A DNA stretch of 51,568 bases, from NCBI GenBank assembly GCA_004557975.1, contig SFEV01000035.1, positions 1 to 51,568 on the forward strand, read 5' to 3'. Source of the DNA: Lachnospiraceae bacterium. GTDB taxonomy: Bacteria; Bacillota; Clostridia; Lachnospirales; Lachnospiraceae. This document shows, piece after piece, positions 24,694-33,856 of the stretch. Made by a program: the position numbers and the translations under genes. Under the pieces are notes generated by a model that was not told the DNA's origin, searched no databases, and worked only from the letters and a program-made list of their open reading frames with translations. Position 1 is the stretch's first letter. Each line of letters opens with the position of its first letter.

Positions 24694-25632
24694 ATGGCTA
24701 GTGTAACACTTGAGAAGCTGGCGGACAAAATGAATCTGACGAATGCACTTCCGGGTATCGATATGTCCGATAAGAAGATTGTGACGTCAGAGATCAATCG
24801 TCCTGCGCTTCAGCTGACCGGGTATTTTGACCACTTTTACTCGGAACGTGTGCAGATTATCGGATATGTGGAGTACACGTATCTGGAGCATCTGTCGAGA
24901 GAGCAGAAGATCCCGGTGTATGAAAAATTTTTATCGTATCACGTGCCGTGTGTAATTTATACGACCATGACAGAGCCGGATGAGGACATGCTCCGTCTGG
25001 CAGAGCAGTATCAGGTTCCGATTTTCACGACGAAGCAGACGACTTCAGACTTCATGGCGGAGATCATCCGGTGGCTGAATGTAGAGCTCGCTCCATGTAT
25101 TTCCATCCACGGCGTGCTGGTGGATGTGTACGGCGAAGGTGTCCTGATTATGGGTGAGAGCGGCATCGGTAAGAGCGAGGCGGCACTGGAACTGATCAAG
25201 CGCGGTCACCGTCTCGTGACAGATGATGTTGTGGAGATCCGCAGAGTCAGTGATGAGACGCTGATCGGTACTTCACCGGATATCACGCGTCATTTTATCG
25301 AGCTGCGCGGTATCGGAATCATTGATGTCAAGACACTGTTCGGCGTGGAGAGTGTCAAGAATACGCAGTCCATTGACCTGGTCATCAAGCTGGAAGAGTG
25401 GGATCGTGACAAGGAGTATGATCGCCTTGGCTTGGAGGAGGAGTATACAGAGTTCCTTGGCAATAAAGTGGTATGTCATTCTCTTCCGATCCGTCCTGGC
25501 CGGAATCTGGCAGTCATCGTTGAGTCCGCGGCTGTCAACCACAGGCAGAAGAAGATGGGTTACAATGCAGCGAAAGAGCTGTATAACCGTGTACAGAACA
25601 GTTTAATGAAAAACGCGAGAAAGCAGGAGTGA
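24694..25632 (+). CDS. hprK: HPr kinase/phosphorylase
   Basis: The 312-aa protein has the full HprK layout. An N-terminal domain of about 130 residues is followed by the kinase core with the conserved His of ISIHGVL (H140) and the P-loop GESGIGKS (154-161). LVTDDVVEIRR and the C-terminal K3-type signature IELRGIGIIDVKTLFG complete it. It phosphorylates and dephosphorylates Ser46 of HPr according to energy state, which controls CcpA-mediated catabolite repression in Firmicutes. GGAGG lies 9 nt before the ATG. A glucokinase gene follows after 3 nt, so sensing and glucose phosphorylation are co-transcribed. Confidence 0.97.
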   Translation: MASVTLEKLADKMNLTNALPGIDMSDKKIVTSEINRPALQLTGYFDHFYSERVQIIGYVEYTYLEHLSREQKIPVYEKFLSYHVPCVIYTTMTEPDEDMLRLAEQYQVPIFTTKQTTSDFMAEIIRWLNVELAPCISIHGVLVDVYGEGVLIMGESGIGKSEAALELIKRGHRLVTDDVVEIRRVSDETLIGTSPDITRHFIELRGIGIIDVKTLFGVESVKNTQSIDLVIKLEEWDRDKEYDRLGLEEEYTEFLGNKVVCHSLPIRPGRNLAVIVESAAVNHRQKKMGYNAAKELYNRVQNSLMKNARKQE

Positions 25633-25635
25633 GAG

Positions 25636-26568
25636 ATGAAAAAGTATTGTTTTGGAATTGATGTCGGCGGCACAACAGTAAAATGCGGACTGTTCACCAC
25701 AGAGGGTGAGGTCCTTGACAAATGGGAGATCAGGACCCGCACTGAGGATAACGGAAGCCGGATTCTTCCGGATATAGCGGAAACGATCAAAGAGAAGATT
25801 TCTGAAAAAGAACTGAACAGAGATGAAATTGCAGGTGTCGGTATCGGAATTCCGGGACCGGTCAATGAAAACGGCGAGGTGCCGTGTGCAGTCAACCTGC
25901 ACTGGGGCTATGTGAATATCGAAAAGGATCTCTCTGAGATGACAGGGCTTACGGTAAAGGCCGGAAATGATGCCAACGTTGCGGCGCTCGGTGAATTCTG
26001 GAAGGGCGGCGGTGCAGGCAGCCACAATATGATCCTGGTGACGCTGGGTACAGGCGTTGGCGGCGGCATCATCATCAATGGCAGGATTGTTGCCGGCTCA
26101 CACGGAGCAGGCGGTGAGATCGGACACGCCCATGTGGAGGATTCCGTCACAGAGCCGTGCAACTGCGGCAACTGCGGCTGTCTGGAGCAGATGGCTTCCG
26201 CCACCGGAATCGTCCGTCTGGCAAAGGAAGCGCTGGCGTCCACGGATGCACCGTCATTACTTCGCGGGCAGGAGATTTCCGCAAAAACTGTCTTTGATGC
26301 AGTGAAAGAAAATGATGCAGTGGCAATCCAGATCGCAGAACGCTTCGGTACATATCTCGGCAAGGCACTTTCTATTTTTTCGACAGTTGTCGATCCGCAG
26401 GTGATCGTAATTGGCGGAGGTGTTTCCAAGGCAGGCCCGATTCTGCTGGACTACATTATACGTCCGTTCCGGAAATATGCATTTACGCCCTCCAAGAATA
26501 CTGAATTCGCCCTGGCAACACTCGGCAACGATGCAGGCATCTTCGGCGCTGCAAAAATGGTAATCTGA
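25636..26568 (+). CDS. glkA: ROK family glucokinase
   Basis: The 310-aa protein starts with the sugar-kinase phosphate-1 motif FGIDVGGTTVKCGLF. It contains AGNDANVAALGE with the catalytic Asp, LGTGVGGGIIINGRIVAG, and the ROK zinc motif CNCGNCGCLE. These features and the clostridial context fit ATP-dependent glucokinase; specificity for N-acetylglucosamine or mannose cannot be excluded from sequence alone. It lies 3 nt after hprK with GGAGTGAG overlapping the hprK end as its site. It supplies glucose-6-phosphate from sugar released after non-PTS uptake, such as the galactosides handled upstream. Confidence 0.92.
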   Translation: MKKYCFGIDVGGTTVKCGLFTTEGEVLDKWEIRTRTEDNGSRILPDIAETIKEKISEKELNRDEIAGVGIGIPGPVNENGEVPCAVNLHWGYVNIEKDLSEMTGLTVKAGNDANVAALGEFWKGGGAGSHNMILVTLGTGVGGGIIINGRIVAGSHGAGGEIGHAHVEDSVTEPCNCGNCGCLEQMASATGIVRLAKEALASTDAPSLLRGQEISAKTVFDAVKENDAVAIQIAERFGTYLGKALSIFSTVVDPQVIVIGGGVSKAGPILLDYIIRPFRKYAFTPSKNTEFALATLGNDAGIFGAAKMVI

Positions 26569-26659
26569 CAACGGTCATAAACAGGGGCCGCTGTGGAATG
26601 ATGTGGAGTATATGTCATTCTGCGGCGGCCTGTTTGGCTACAGGAAAGGAAATCCTCAT

Positions 26660-28510
26660 ATGAATATTCTGCTGACTGCAATAAGCGCGAAATACATCCA
26701 CTCTAATCTTGCCGTGTACAGTCTGAAGGCAGCTTCAGGACCGTATGAGCCCATGGTCACTCTGGCGGAGTACACGATTAATCACCGCACAGATGATATT
26801 TTCAGCTCCATTTACCGGAAAAAGCCGGATCTGCTGTTTTTTTCGTGCTATATCTGGAACCGCACGGAGATTCTGGAGGTTGCGGCCAATATCCGGAAGG
26901 TGCTGCCACATACTGTGATCTGGGTCGGCGGCCCGGAGGTTTCCTATGATGCGTCAGAGCTTCTGGCGGAGAATCCGCAGATTGACGGAGTCATGACAGG
27001 GGAAGGAGAGCGGACGTTTAAGAGGCTGCTGGAGTATTATGTGGATCATGTGGGAACGCTTGGGGATATACCGGGGATTGTGTACCGGGAGAGATGTGAG
27101 AGCGGGAACGCAGGAGAGGAAGCTGGTGAAGGCAGTTCAGGAGAAAATGCCGGAATAAGGTATCAGAGGCCGGAGGACACGATGAAAACGCTGGACGGGC
27201 TCCCGTTTGTCTATCATCATATAGAAGATTTTGCCAACCGGATCATCTATTACGAGAGCAGCCGCGGCTGTCCGTTCTCATGCAGCTACTGTCTGTCCTC
27301 CATTGACCGCCGTGTCCGTTTCCGCAGTCCTGAGCTGGTGGAGTGTGAGCTGGCGTTTTTCCTGGAGCACCGCGTCCCACAGGTGAAATTTGTGGACAGG
27401 ACCTTTAACTGCAACCACAGTCACGCTCAGAGGATATGGCGGTTTATTCAGGAACACGATAACGGTGTGACGAATTTTCATTTCGAAATTGCGGCCGATC
27501 TGCTGAACGAAGAAGAGCTCGCGCTGCTTTCTGCCATGCGCCCGGGACTTGTACAGCTTGAAATCGGAATTCAGACAGTCAACGAACGCACACTGGAGGC
27601 AATTCACAGGACTGCCTCGTTTTCTCAGATTGCTGACAGAGTCAGAAGAATTGCCGCCCACAGAAATATTCATCAGCATCTTGATCTGATTGCGGGGCTT
27701 CCGTACGAGGATTTTGAAAGCTTCTGTACATCCTTTGATGCGGTGTACAGTCTGAAACCCCAGGATCTGCAGCTTGGATTTCTGAAGGTATTGAAGGGCT
27801 CGGAAATGTATCTGCGCAGGGAAGAGTACGGGCTTGTCTACAGAAGCAGACCGCCCTATGAGGTGCTGGCCACCAGATGGATTTCCTGCGATGAGCTGCT
27901 GCGGCTGAAGGAGGTCGAGGAGATGCTGGAAGTATACTACAACAGCCAGCAGTTCCGGAATACGATGGAGGAACTGGAGCTTTATTTCGACAGACCCTTC
28001 GACATGTACGCGTCACTGGCTGATTATTATAAAGAAGAAAAGCTTCAGGACAAAGCGCATTCACGGCAGCAGCGCTTTTCGATTCTGAGAGAATTTATTC
28101 GAAAGACAGTTGCCGTCCGCCAGGGATATCGGCGGAGACGGCAGGATGACAGCAGGATTGCAGGATGTATGTGGTCTGTGCCGCAGACAGAGCAGGAGGC
28201 GCTGCAGCAGTTCGACGAGAGACTGACACTCGATCTGTATCTGCGGGAAAATGTCAGGAGCAGACCGGAATGGGCAGAAAATAATTCTGAGAATTACGAC
28301 CGGATCGCTGCATTCTATCGAAACGAGGAGCAGGTGCGCGCAGTTCTGCCGTCGTACGGAGAAATGAACTGGAAACAGATGATGCGCATGACACATGTGG
28401 AGCACTTTTGCCGGCTGGGGGATGAAACAGATGGAGCATGGATATTATTTGATTATGAAAACAGAGATCCTCTGACTTACGATGCGGCAGTGCACAGAAT
28501 CCTGATTTGA
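26660..28510 (+). CDS. B12-binding domain radical SAM protein with DUF4080-like C-terminus
   Basis: This 616-aa protein begins with a cobalamin-binding-like domain (MNILLTAISAKYIHSNLAVY to about residue 150). A radical SAM core follows with the Fe-S motif RGCPFSCSYCLSS. It ends in a long C-terminal part resembling DUF4080. Radical SAM/B12 enzymes usually transfer methyl groups or rearrange unactivated carbons; the substrate of this group is not known. The B12 domain here lacks an obvious DxHxxG motif, so cobalamin binding is uncertain. A Gly/Glu-rich linker near residues 145-165 looks like an expansion. ATG 26660 was chosen because AGGAAAGGA precedes it; an in-frame start at 26603 lacks a site. 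Confidence 0.85.
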   Translation: MNILLTAISAKYIHSNLAVYSLKAASGPYEPMVTLAEYTINHRTDDIFSSIYRKKPDLLFFSCYIWNRTEILEVAANIRKVLPHTVIWVGGPEVSYDASELLAENPQIDGVMTGEGERTFKRLLEYYVDHVGTLGDIPGIVYRERCESGNAGEEAGEGSSGENAGIRYQRPEDTMKTLDGLPFVYHHIEDFANRIIYYESSRGCPFSCSYCLSSIDRRVRFRSPELVECELAFFLEHRVPQVKFVDRTFNCNHSHAQRIWRFIQEHDNGVTNFHFEIAADLLNEEELALLSAMRPGLVQLEIGIQTVNERTLEAIHRTASFSQIADRVRRIAAHRNIHQHLDLIAGLPYEDFESFCTSFDAVYSLKPQDLQLGFLKVLKGSEMYLRREEYGLVYRSRPPYEVLATRWISCDELLRLKEVEEMLEVYYNSQQFRNTMEELELYFDRPFDMYASLADYYKEEKLQDKAHSRQQRFSILREFIRKTVAVRQGYRRRRQDDSRIAGCMWSVPQTEQEALQQFDERLTLDLYLRENVRSRPEWAENNSENYDRIAAFYRNEEQVRAVLPSYGEMNWKQMMRMTHVEHFCRLGDETDGAWILFDYENRDPLTYDAAVHRILI

Positions 28511-28589
28511 GCGAAGGCGCAGTCAGAATATATAAATATGAATATTGGTACTGTGTACGAAAGGGAGATTTGAGCAGAAGGAGAGTATT

Positions 28590-29303
28590 ATGTGGAACAG
28601 TTATATTGCATTTGATCTGGAGACAACAGGTCTTCGGCCCACGTACGACCGGATTCTTGAGATCGGTGCGGTGAAGGTGGAAGACGGGGAAGTGACAGGA
28701 ACGTATGAGACGTTCATTGACAGCGGTGTTTCCATCCCGGAGCGTATTGTGGAGCTGACAGGTATTACCGAAGAGATGGTGGCGGGCAGCCCGGGTCTTA
28801 AGGAAGCAGTAGAAGGATTTCTGAAATTTGCCGGCGATGGTGTTCTGCTGGGGCATAATATTCAGTTTGATTACAGCTTCATGAAACGGAATGTGGTGAA
28901 TCTCGGAGGCACCTTCGAGCGCAGCGGTCTCGATACGCTGGCCATTGCCAGAATCTGTCTGCCGCAGCTGGAGGGAAAATCACTGGATCGTCTGGCAGCG
29001 CATTACGGGATTCCACAGGAGAGCCATCACCGTGCACTTGACGATGCGCTGACAGCGGCCAGGCTTTATGAGCGCCTGGCAGAGGAATTCAGGGAGCAGC
29101 GTCCGGATCTGTTTGAACCGAAAACACTGCAGTTTAAAGTGAAAAAGGAGAGCCCCATCACAAATTCACAAAAAGTATACTTGCGGGATTTGATAAAATA
29201 TCATAGAATAGACAGTAACGTCAAAATAGAGCAGCTGACAAAGAATGAAGCATCACGTATGATTGACGGGATTATTCTGCAATATGGAAAAATTATGAGG
29301 TGA
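28590..29303 (+). CDS. DEDDh 3'-5' exonuclease (DNA polymerase III epsilon-like)
   Basis: The 237-aa protein has the exonuclease motifs of the DnaQ-like family: FDLETTG (Exo I), GHNIQFDYSFM (Exo II) and HHRALDDALTAARLY (Exo III with the DEDDh His). A C-terminal segment of about 60 residues (PITNSQKVYLRDLI onward) is similar to a small domain often attached to clostridial members. It may proofread or process DNA or RNA ends; the true PolC proofreading domain is normally in PolC itself. AGAAGGAG precedes ATG 28590. The next gene begins 5 nt after the stop. Confidence 0.9.
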   Translation: MWNSYIAFDLETTGLRPTYDRILEIGAVKVEDGEVTGTYETFIDSGVSIPERIVELTGITEEMVAGSPGLKEAVEGFLKFAGDGVLLGHNIQFDYSFMKRNVVNLGGTFERSGLDTLAIARICLPQLEGKSLDRLAAHYGIPQESHHRALDDALTAARLYERLAEEFREQRPDLFEPKTLQFKVKKESPITNSQKVYLRDLIKYHRIDSNVKIEQLTKNEASRMIDGIILQYGKIMR

Positions 29304-29308
29304 AGAAT

Positions 29309-29419
29309 ATGATGAATTTTAATAATTCTAAAAAGAATCAGAGAATTGCAGCAATTATCGTAGTGATTGTTGTTATTGCCATGGTACTCGGTTCCATCAT
29401 TCCGGCCGTGTTCTTCTGA
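29309..29419 (+). CDS. 36-residue single-pass membrane peptide
   Basis: ATG at 29309 (or 29312) follows GAGGTG by about 6 nt and the frame ends at TGA 29417-29419. The peptide has a polar, Asn/Lys-rich start of 12 residues and then one hydrophobic helix of about 20 residues rich in Ile and Val (IAAIIVVIVVIAMVLGS), ending IPAVFF. It has no recognised domain. The site, tight spacing behind the exonuclease gene and amphipathic layout suggest a real small gene. Its role is unknown. The following VanW gene begins 29 nt later. Confidence 0.7.
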   Translation: MMNFNNSKKNQRIAAIIVVIVVIAMVLGSIIPAVFF

Positions 29420-29448
29420 TTGGTGCATTATCGATAGAGGGGAATATT

Positions 29449-31008
29449 ATGCGAAACAGATTTTTAAGAGGGATACTGACAATGTGTGTGCTGGGTGTAT
29501 TCTGTACATCAGCATATGCGTCAGACGGGCCTGATACGATTAGTGAAGGCGTATACATAGGGGAGCAGAGTGTTGGAGGAATGACGGCCGATGAGGCCGA
29601 AGCGTATGTGGAGAGCCAGGTGGAGGCGCTTGGTTCCTCCGTTGTTACGATTGAGATGGGCGACAATCAGGTCTCAAAGACCTGGAGTGAGCTCGGACTG
29701 AAATGGGAAAATACGGATCTTATCCGGGAGATCAGCCAGCTGGGTACGACAGGAAATATTATCCGCAGATACAAGGAGCAGAAGGATCTCCTGAATCAGG
29801 ATTCTCATTTTGAAATAGAATACAGTATGGATGAGGACGCACAGAAATCATTTGTAGAGTCGTGCGCGGAGTTTAACTCCGAGCCGGTGGAGGGTTCTGT
29901 CTATATGGGCAGCGACGGCCTGCTGTATGTGGACGGCGGTACCGACGGCCTGACGCTGGATGCAGATGCGACGCTTGCGCTGCTGCAGGAGCATCTGAAC
30001 GCACAGGAGCCGGGAGACTACGTCATTGAGGCCGTCTACGACAGAGTGTCTCCGATGCTGACAGCGGAGACGCTGAGCAGGATTACGGATGTGCTGGGTT
30101 CTGCGACTACAGATTACTCTGCCTCATCCTGGGGCCGGGCAAAGAATGTTGAGAACGGCACTTCAAAGATTAACGGTACATTGCTGATGCCGGGTGAGAC
30201 ATTTTCCGTGACAGATGTGGTCGTTCCATTTACTCCGGAAAACGGTTATGAGCTTGCACCATCCTATGAGAGCGGTCAGGTAGTGGATTCTTACGGCGGC
30301 GGTATCTGCCAGGTATCCACGACGCTGTACAATGCGGTGCTGAAGGCGGAGCTTCAGGTAGACGCCCGCTCCAACCACACCATGCTTGTCAATTATGTGG
30401 ATCCGTCCAAGGACGCTGCCATCGCAGAGGGACTGATGGATTTTGTATTTACGAATAATACAGAATATCCGGTCTATATCGCAGGCTCCGCTTATTACGG
30501 AACACTGAATTTCACAATTTTCGGAGCGGAGACGCGTCCGTCCAACCGTTCCATTGAATTTATCAGCGAGACGACGGGGCAGACAGACCCGGCAACAAAC
30601 ATCAAGCTGGTGGCGAAGACTGACCAGAACGTGGGTTATTTGGCGCAGGTTCAGTCTCCGCATCAGGGGCTGTCAGCCGTTCTCTGGAAGAATATATATT
30701 ACGACGGAGTTCTCTCCGAGACGATTCAGGTCAACAGCAGCAATTACCAGGCATCTCCGGCGATCTATGAGGTTGGTGTCGTGACAGACAATCAGGCGCT
30801 TGCCTCGGCGCTGTATTCTGCGATCGGTCAGAATGACCTGCAGCAGGTACAGACGCTGATTACGACGGGACTCCAGACAGAGCCTCCGCAGACGGATCCT
30901 CCGCAGACGGACCCGCCTCAGACCGATGCCCCGGTCCAGACGGAAGCTCCGGCAGCACCGGAAGCGCCGGAGGAGACTGTTCCTGAGGAAATCACTGTGA
31001 TTGAGTGA
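29449..31008 (+). CDS. VanW family cell-envelope protein with Pro/Gln/Thr-rich tail
   Basis: The 519-aa protein has a signal peptide (about residues 1-25, ending SAYAS), a putative peptidoglycan-binding-like region around residues 40-200, and a VanW domain (LLMPGETFSVTDVVVPFT to GGGICQVSTTLYNAVLKAEL). The tail contains three PPQTD repeats encoded by near-perfect 15-bp repeats at 30893-30937, then an acidic end. VanW proteins are linked to envelope processes but their biochemical activity is not established; despite the name this is not evidence of vancomycin resistance. It should be exported. GAGGGG lies 8 nt before ATG 29449. Confidence 0.9.
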   Translation: MRNRFLRGILTMCVLGVFCTSAYASDGPDTISEGVYIGEQSVGGMTADEAEAYVESQVEALGSSVVTIEMGDNQVSKTWSELGLKWENTDLIREISQLGTTGNIIRRYKEQKDLLNQDSHFEIEYSMDEDAQKSFVESCAEFNSEPVEGSVYMGSDGLLYVDGGTDGLTLDADATLALLQEHLNAQEPGDYVIEAVYDRVSPMLTAETLSRITDVLGSATTDYSASSWGRAKNVENGTSKINGTLLMPGETFSVTDVVVPFTPENGYELAPSYESGQVVDSYGGGICQVSTTLYNAVLKAELQVDARSNHTMLVNYVDPSKDAAIAEGLMDFVFTNNTEYPVYIAGSAYYGTLNFTIFGAETRPSNRSIEFISETTGQTDPATNIKLVAKTDQNVGYLAQVQSPHQGLSAVLWKNIYYDGVLSETIQVNSSNYQASPAIYEVGVVTDNQALASALYSAIGQNDLQQVQTLITTGLQTEPPQTDPPQTDPPQTDAPVQTEAPAAPEAPEETVPEEITVIE

Positions 31009-31134
31009 CGGACGGCACGGAGGCAAAATATTCCGTGCAGAACAGAATATCACAGGGAAAGATACATGCAGTGCGAGACAGAACGACACGGAGAAATCTA
31101 TACAGTGCGCAATAAAACAGCACGGAGGGAATGG

Positions 31135-32193
31135 ATGCGGACAGGAAATCTGGCAGAGCCGGTTTTGAAACGGTCTGTCTACAGACAACTGAATATGGAA
31201 ATATACGGTATCCGCGGATGCTATGGGGCGGACTGTGTGTGGGTATCTCCGTCTGCAGACCGGGAGAAATCCATATCATCCGGCAGGCATCCATGTGAAT
31301 CCGGCGCGTATGCATATACTGTGTCAGGTCCTGTGCCGGGATCAGAGTACGATCCCGGTATTCAGGTCACGGAGCTGGCGAACCGTCTGGCAGCAGGCGG
31401 GGCTGTCCCGGCCTCTCTTATGATACAGGCACTGCTGCCGCAGTCGTACGGGGAGACAGAACTGCGGGAAGATATGAAAAGGATCGCCGCTGCCGCCCGG
31501 GAATACGGCATGGAAGTGGCTGACGTACAGGCTGGTGTATCGTCAGGTGTGCATTTACCGCAGTATTTCCTGACCGGTATCGGATATGAGGAAGCTGCCT
31601 GTACAGATGATACACATCAGCAGAGAATTCTGTGTCCCGGACAGGACCTTGTCCTGACGAAGTGGATTGCCCTGGCGGGGACATCTTCTCTTGCATCCGT
31701 ATATGAAAAAGAGCTCCGCAGCAAATACCCGTTTTCTCTGGTTGATCGTGCAAAGGAATTCGGGAAGCTGACTGCTGCGGGGGAAGAGGCTCGAGCCATT
31801 ACCCACTTCGGTGCGTGTGCCGTGCATCATCTGTCACAGGGCGGAATTTTCAATGCGCTCTGGGAAATGGCGGATCGTGCAGGCGTCGGACTGGAAGTGG
31901 ATCTGAAAAAAATTCCTGTAAAGCAGGAAACCATTGAAATTTGTGAATACTTTGATATAAATCCATATTATCTTTATTCGGCGGGTGCACTGCTGGTGGG
32001 AACAGACCGCGCAGAAGCGCTGCTTGATTGTCTTGCGTCGATGGGAATTCAGGCATCTGTGATCGGGCGGGTGACGGACAGGAATGACCGTGTGATTCGA
32101 AACGGCGGGGAATGCAGGTTTCTGGACCGGCCGAAGCAGGATGAATGGTACAGGAGGATGGAAAATGAGAGAACAGATTTTAACATTTCTTGA
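31135..32193 (+). CDS. AIR synthase-related (PurM/HypE-like) protein
   Basis: The protein has about 352 aa. The C-terminal half (HLSQGGIFNALWEMADRAGVGLEVDLKKIPV, then ICEYFDINPYYLYSAGALLV) matches the ATP-binding C-terminal domain of PurM/HypE/ThiL-type proteins. In the N-terminal half the usual Asp-rich metal motif is not evident and the typical ND-GA box is replaced by LANRLAAGGAVPASLM, so a catalytic role is doubtful. I chose ATG 31135 because GGAGGG lies just upstream and the start MRTGNLAEPVLKRSV matches this family; an in-frame ATG at 31066 has a poor site. It overlaps the Lrp gene by 29 nt, so the two are translationally coupled. Confidence 0.75.
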   Translation: MRTGNLAEPVLKRSVYRQLNMEIYGIRGCYGADCVWVSPSADREKSISSGRHPCESGAYAYTVSGPVPGSEYDPGIQVTELANRLAAGGAVPASLMIQALLPQSYGETELREDMKRIAAAAREYGMEVADVQAGVSSGVHLPQYFLTGIGYEEAACTDDTHQQRILCPGQDLVLTKWIALAGTSSLASVYEKELRSKYPFSLVDRAKEFGKLTAAGEEARAITHFGACAVHHLSQGGIFNALWEMADRAGVGLEVDLKKIPVKQETIEICEYFDINPYYLYSAGALLVGTDRAEALLDCLASMGIQASVIGRVTDRNDRVIRNGGECRFLDRPKQDEWYRRMENERTDFNIS

Positions 32194-32647
32194 GAAAAAC
32201 AGCAAAATAAATTTGCACGAGCTGGCCATTTTACTTGGGTCCAGTGAGGAAGTCATTGCCAATGAAGTGGCACAGATGGAAAAAGAGCAGGTAATCTGCG
32301 GATATCATACACTGATTGACTGGGAGAAGACCAACTCAGAGAAGGTGACAGCGCTGATTGAAGTGCGTGTTACACCTCAGCGCGGCCAGGGATTTGATTC
32401 CATTGCAGAACGAATTTACAATTATCCGGAGGTGCAGTCCGTATATCTGATTTCCGGCGCCTACGATCTTCTGGTCATTCTCGAAGGCAAGACACTCCGT
32501 GAGGTTTCCAACTTTGTCAGTGACAAGCTGTCTACGCTGGATACTGTGCTCAGCACGGCAACACACTTTATTCTGAAGAAATACAAAGACTGTGGCACGA
32601 TTATGGGCAAAAAATCAAAGGATGAAAGGATGCTGATGACACCGTGA
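32165..32647 (+). CDS. Lrp/AsnC family transcriptional regulator
   Basis: The 160-aa protein has an N-terminal helix-turn-helix (ILTFLEKNSKINLHELAILLG) and a C-terminal RAM/AsnC ligand-binding domain (TALIEVRVTPQRGQGF, SVYLISGAYDLLVILEG). Such proteins sense amino acids and often control neighbouring amino-acid genes. ATG 32165 has AGGAGG 7 nt upstream. The coding region overlaps the end of the AIR synthase-like gene by 29 nt and the aminotransferase start by 4 nt (GTGA), so the three form one coupled unit. Confidence 0.92.
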   Translation: MREQILTFLEKNSKINLHELAILLGSSEEVIANEVAQMEKEQVICGYHTLIDWEKTNSEKVTALIEVRVTPQRGQGFDSIAERIYNYPEVQSVYLISGAYDLLVILEGKTLREVSNFVSDKLSTLDTVLSTATHFILKKYKDCGTIMGKKSKDERMLMTP

Positions 32648-33816
32648 GAAATCCATTATCAAAAAAAGTAACAGAAATCAAACCGTCAGGCATCCGCAAA
32701 TTTTTTGATATTGCAAGTGAGATGGAGGACGTTGTATCTCTCGGCGTGGGTGAACCGGATTTTGATACACCGTGGCACGTTCGCGATGAGGGCATTTATT
32801 CACTGGAAAAGGGGCGGACCTTCTATACGTCCAATTCCGGACTGAAAGAGCTGCGCGTGGAGATCAGCCGTTATCTGAAACGCAGATGCAGTCTGACATA
32901 TGATCCGATGCACGAAATTCTTGTGACTGTTGGCGGCAGCGAAGGAATTGACCTGGCTCTGCGGGCAATGCTGGATCCGGGCGATGAGGTACTGATTCCG
33001 GAGCCGTGCTATGTGTCCTACCTTCCCTGTGTGCAGCTGGCAGACGGAGTTCCCGTGACAATCGAACTGAAAGCTGAAAATGAATTCCGCCTGACAAAGG
33101 AGGAGCTGCTGGAGCATATTACGGATAAGACGAAGCTGCTTGTGCTTCCTTTCCCGAACAATCCGACAGGAGCAGTGATGCGCAGGGAGGATCTGGAAGC
33201 GATTGCTGAAGTAATCATCGAGAAGGATATTTACGTTCTGTCTGATGAGATTTATTCTGAGCTGACGTATCAGGGTGATCACGTATCCATCGCCAGCCTT
33301 CCCGGCATGTGGGAACGTACACTGACGATCAACGGATTCTCCAAGTCCTACGCCATGACAGGATGGCGTCTCGGCTATATCTGCGGACCGCAGGAGATTG
33401 TTGCTCAGATGACCAAGATTCACCAGTTTGCAATTATGTGCGCGCCGACTACCAGCCAGTATGCAGCGGTGGAAGCGCTGAAAAAGGGTGACAACGATGT
33501 GGTGCAGATGCGTGAAGCGTACAACCAGAGACGTCGTTACCTGATGCATGCGTTCAAAGAGATGGGATTGCCCTGCTTTGAACCGTTCGGCGCATTTTAT
33601 GTATTCCCGTGTATCAAAGAGTTCGGCTTAAGCTCCGAGGAGTTTGCAATGCGTCTTCTGGAGGAGGAGCATGTGGCTGTCGTGCCGGGAACTGCTTTCG
33701 GTGCATGCGGTGAAGGCTTCCTGCGTATTTCCTACGCATATTCCATTGAGGATCTGAAGGTTGCTCTGGAGCGCATGTCACGGTTCATAGCGAAACTGAA
33801 AAAACAGGACGCGTAA
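32644..33816 (+). CDS. Class I/II PLP-dependent aminotransferase
   Basis: The 390-aa protein shows the fold type I layout: GVGEPDFDTP near the N-terminus, LVLPFPNNPTGAV, the substrate-carboxylate region, and the PLP-lysine in TINGFSKSYAMTGWRLGY. Aromatic or branched amino acids, aspartate or alanine could be substrates; the family (PatA/AraT-like) is not resolvable by eye. The start is GTG at 32644, overlapping the Lrp stop as GTGA, and no in-frame ATG fits better. Control by the preceding Lrp regulator is likely. Confidence 0.9.
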   Translation: MRNPLSKKVTEIKPSGIRKFFDIASEMEDVVSLGVGEPDFDTPWHVRDEGIYSLEKGRTFYTSNSGLKELRVEISRYLKRRCSLTYDPMHEILVTVGGSEGIDLALRAMLDPGDEVLIPEPCYVSYLPCVQLADGVPVTIELKAENEFRLTKEELLEHITDKTKLLVLPFPNNPTGAVMRREDLEAIAEVIIEKDIYVLSDEIYSELTYQGDHVSIASLPGMWERTLTINGFSKSYAMTGWRLGYICGPQEIVAQMTKIHQFAIMCAPTTSQYAAVEALKKGDNDVVQMREAYNQRRRYLMHAFKEMGLPCFEPFGAFYVFPCIKEFGLSSEEFAMRLLEEEHVAVVPGTAFGACGEGFLRISYAYSIEDLKVALERMSRFIAKLKKQDA

Positions 33817-33856
33817 CAGCAGAACACTTATTTTATATTTGAAAGACAGGAGCATC

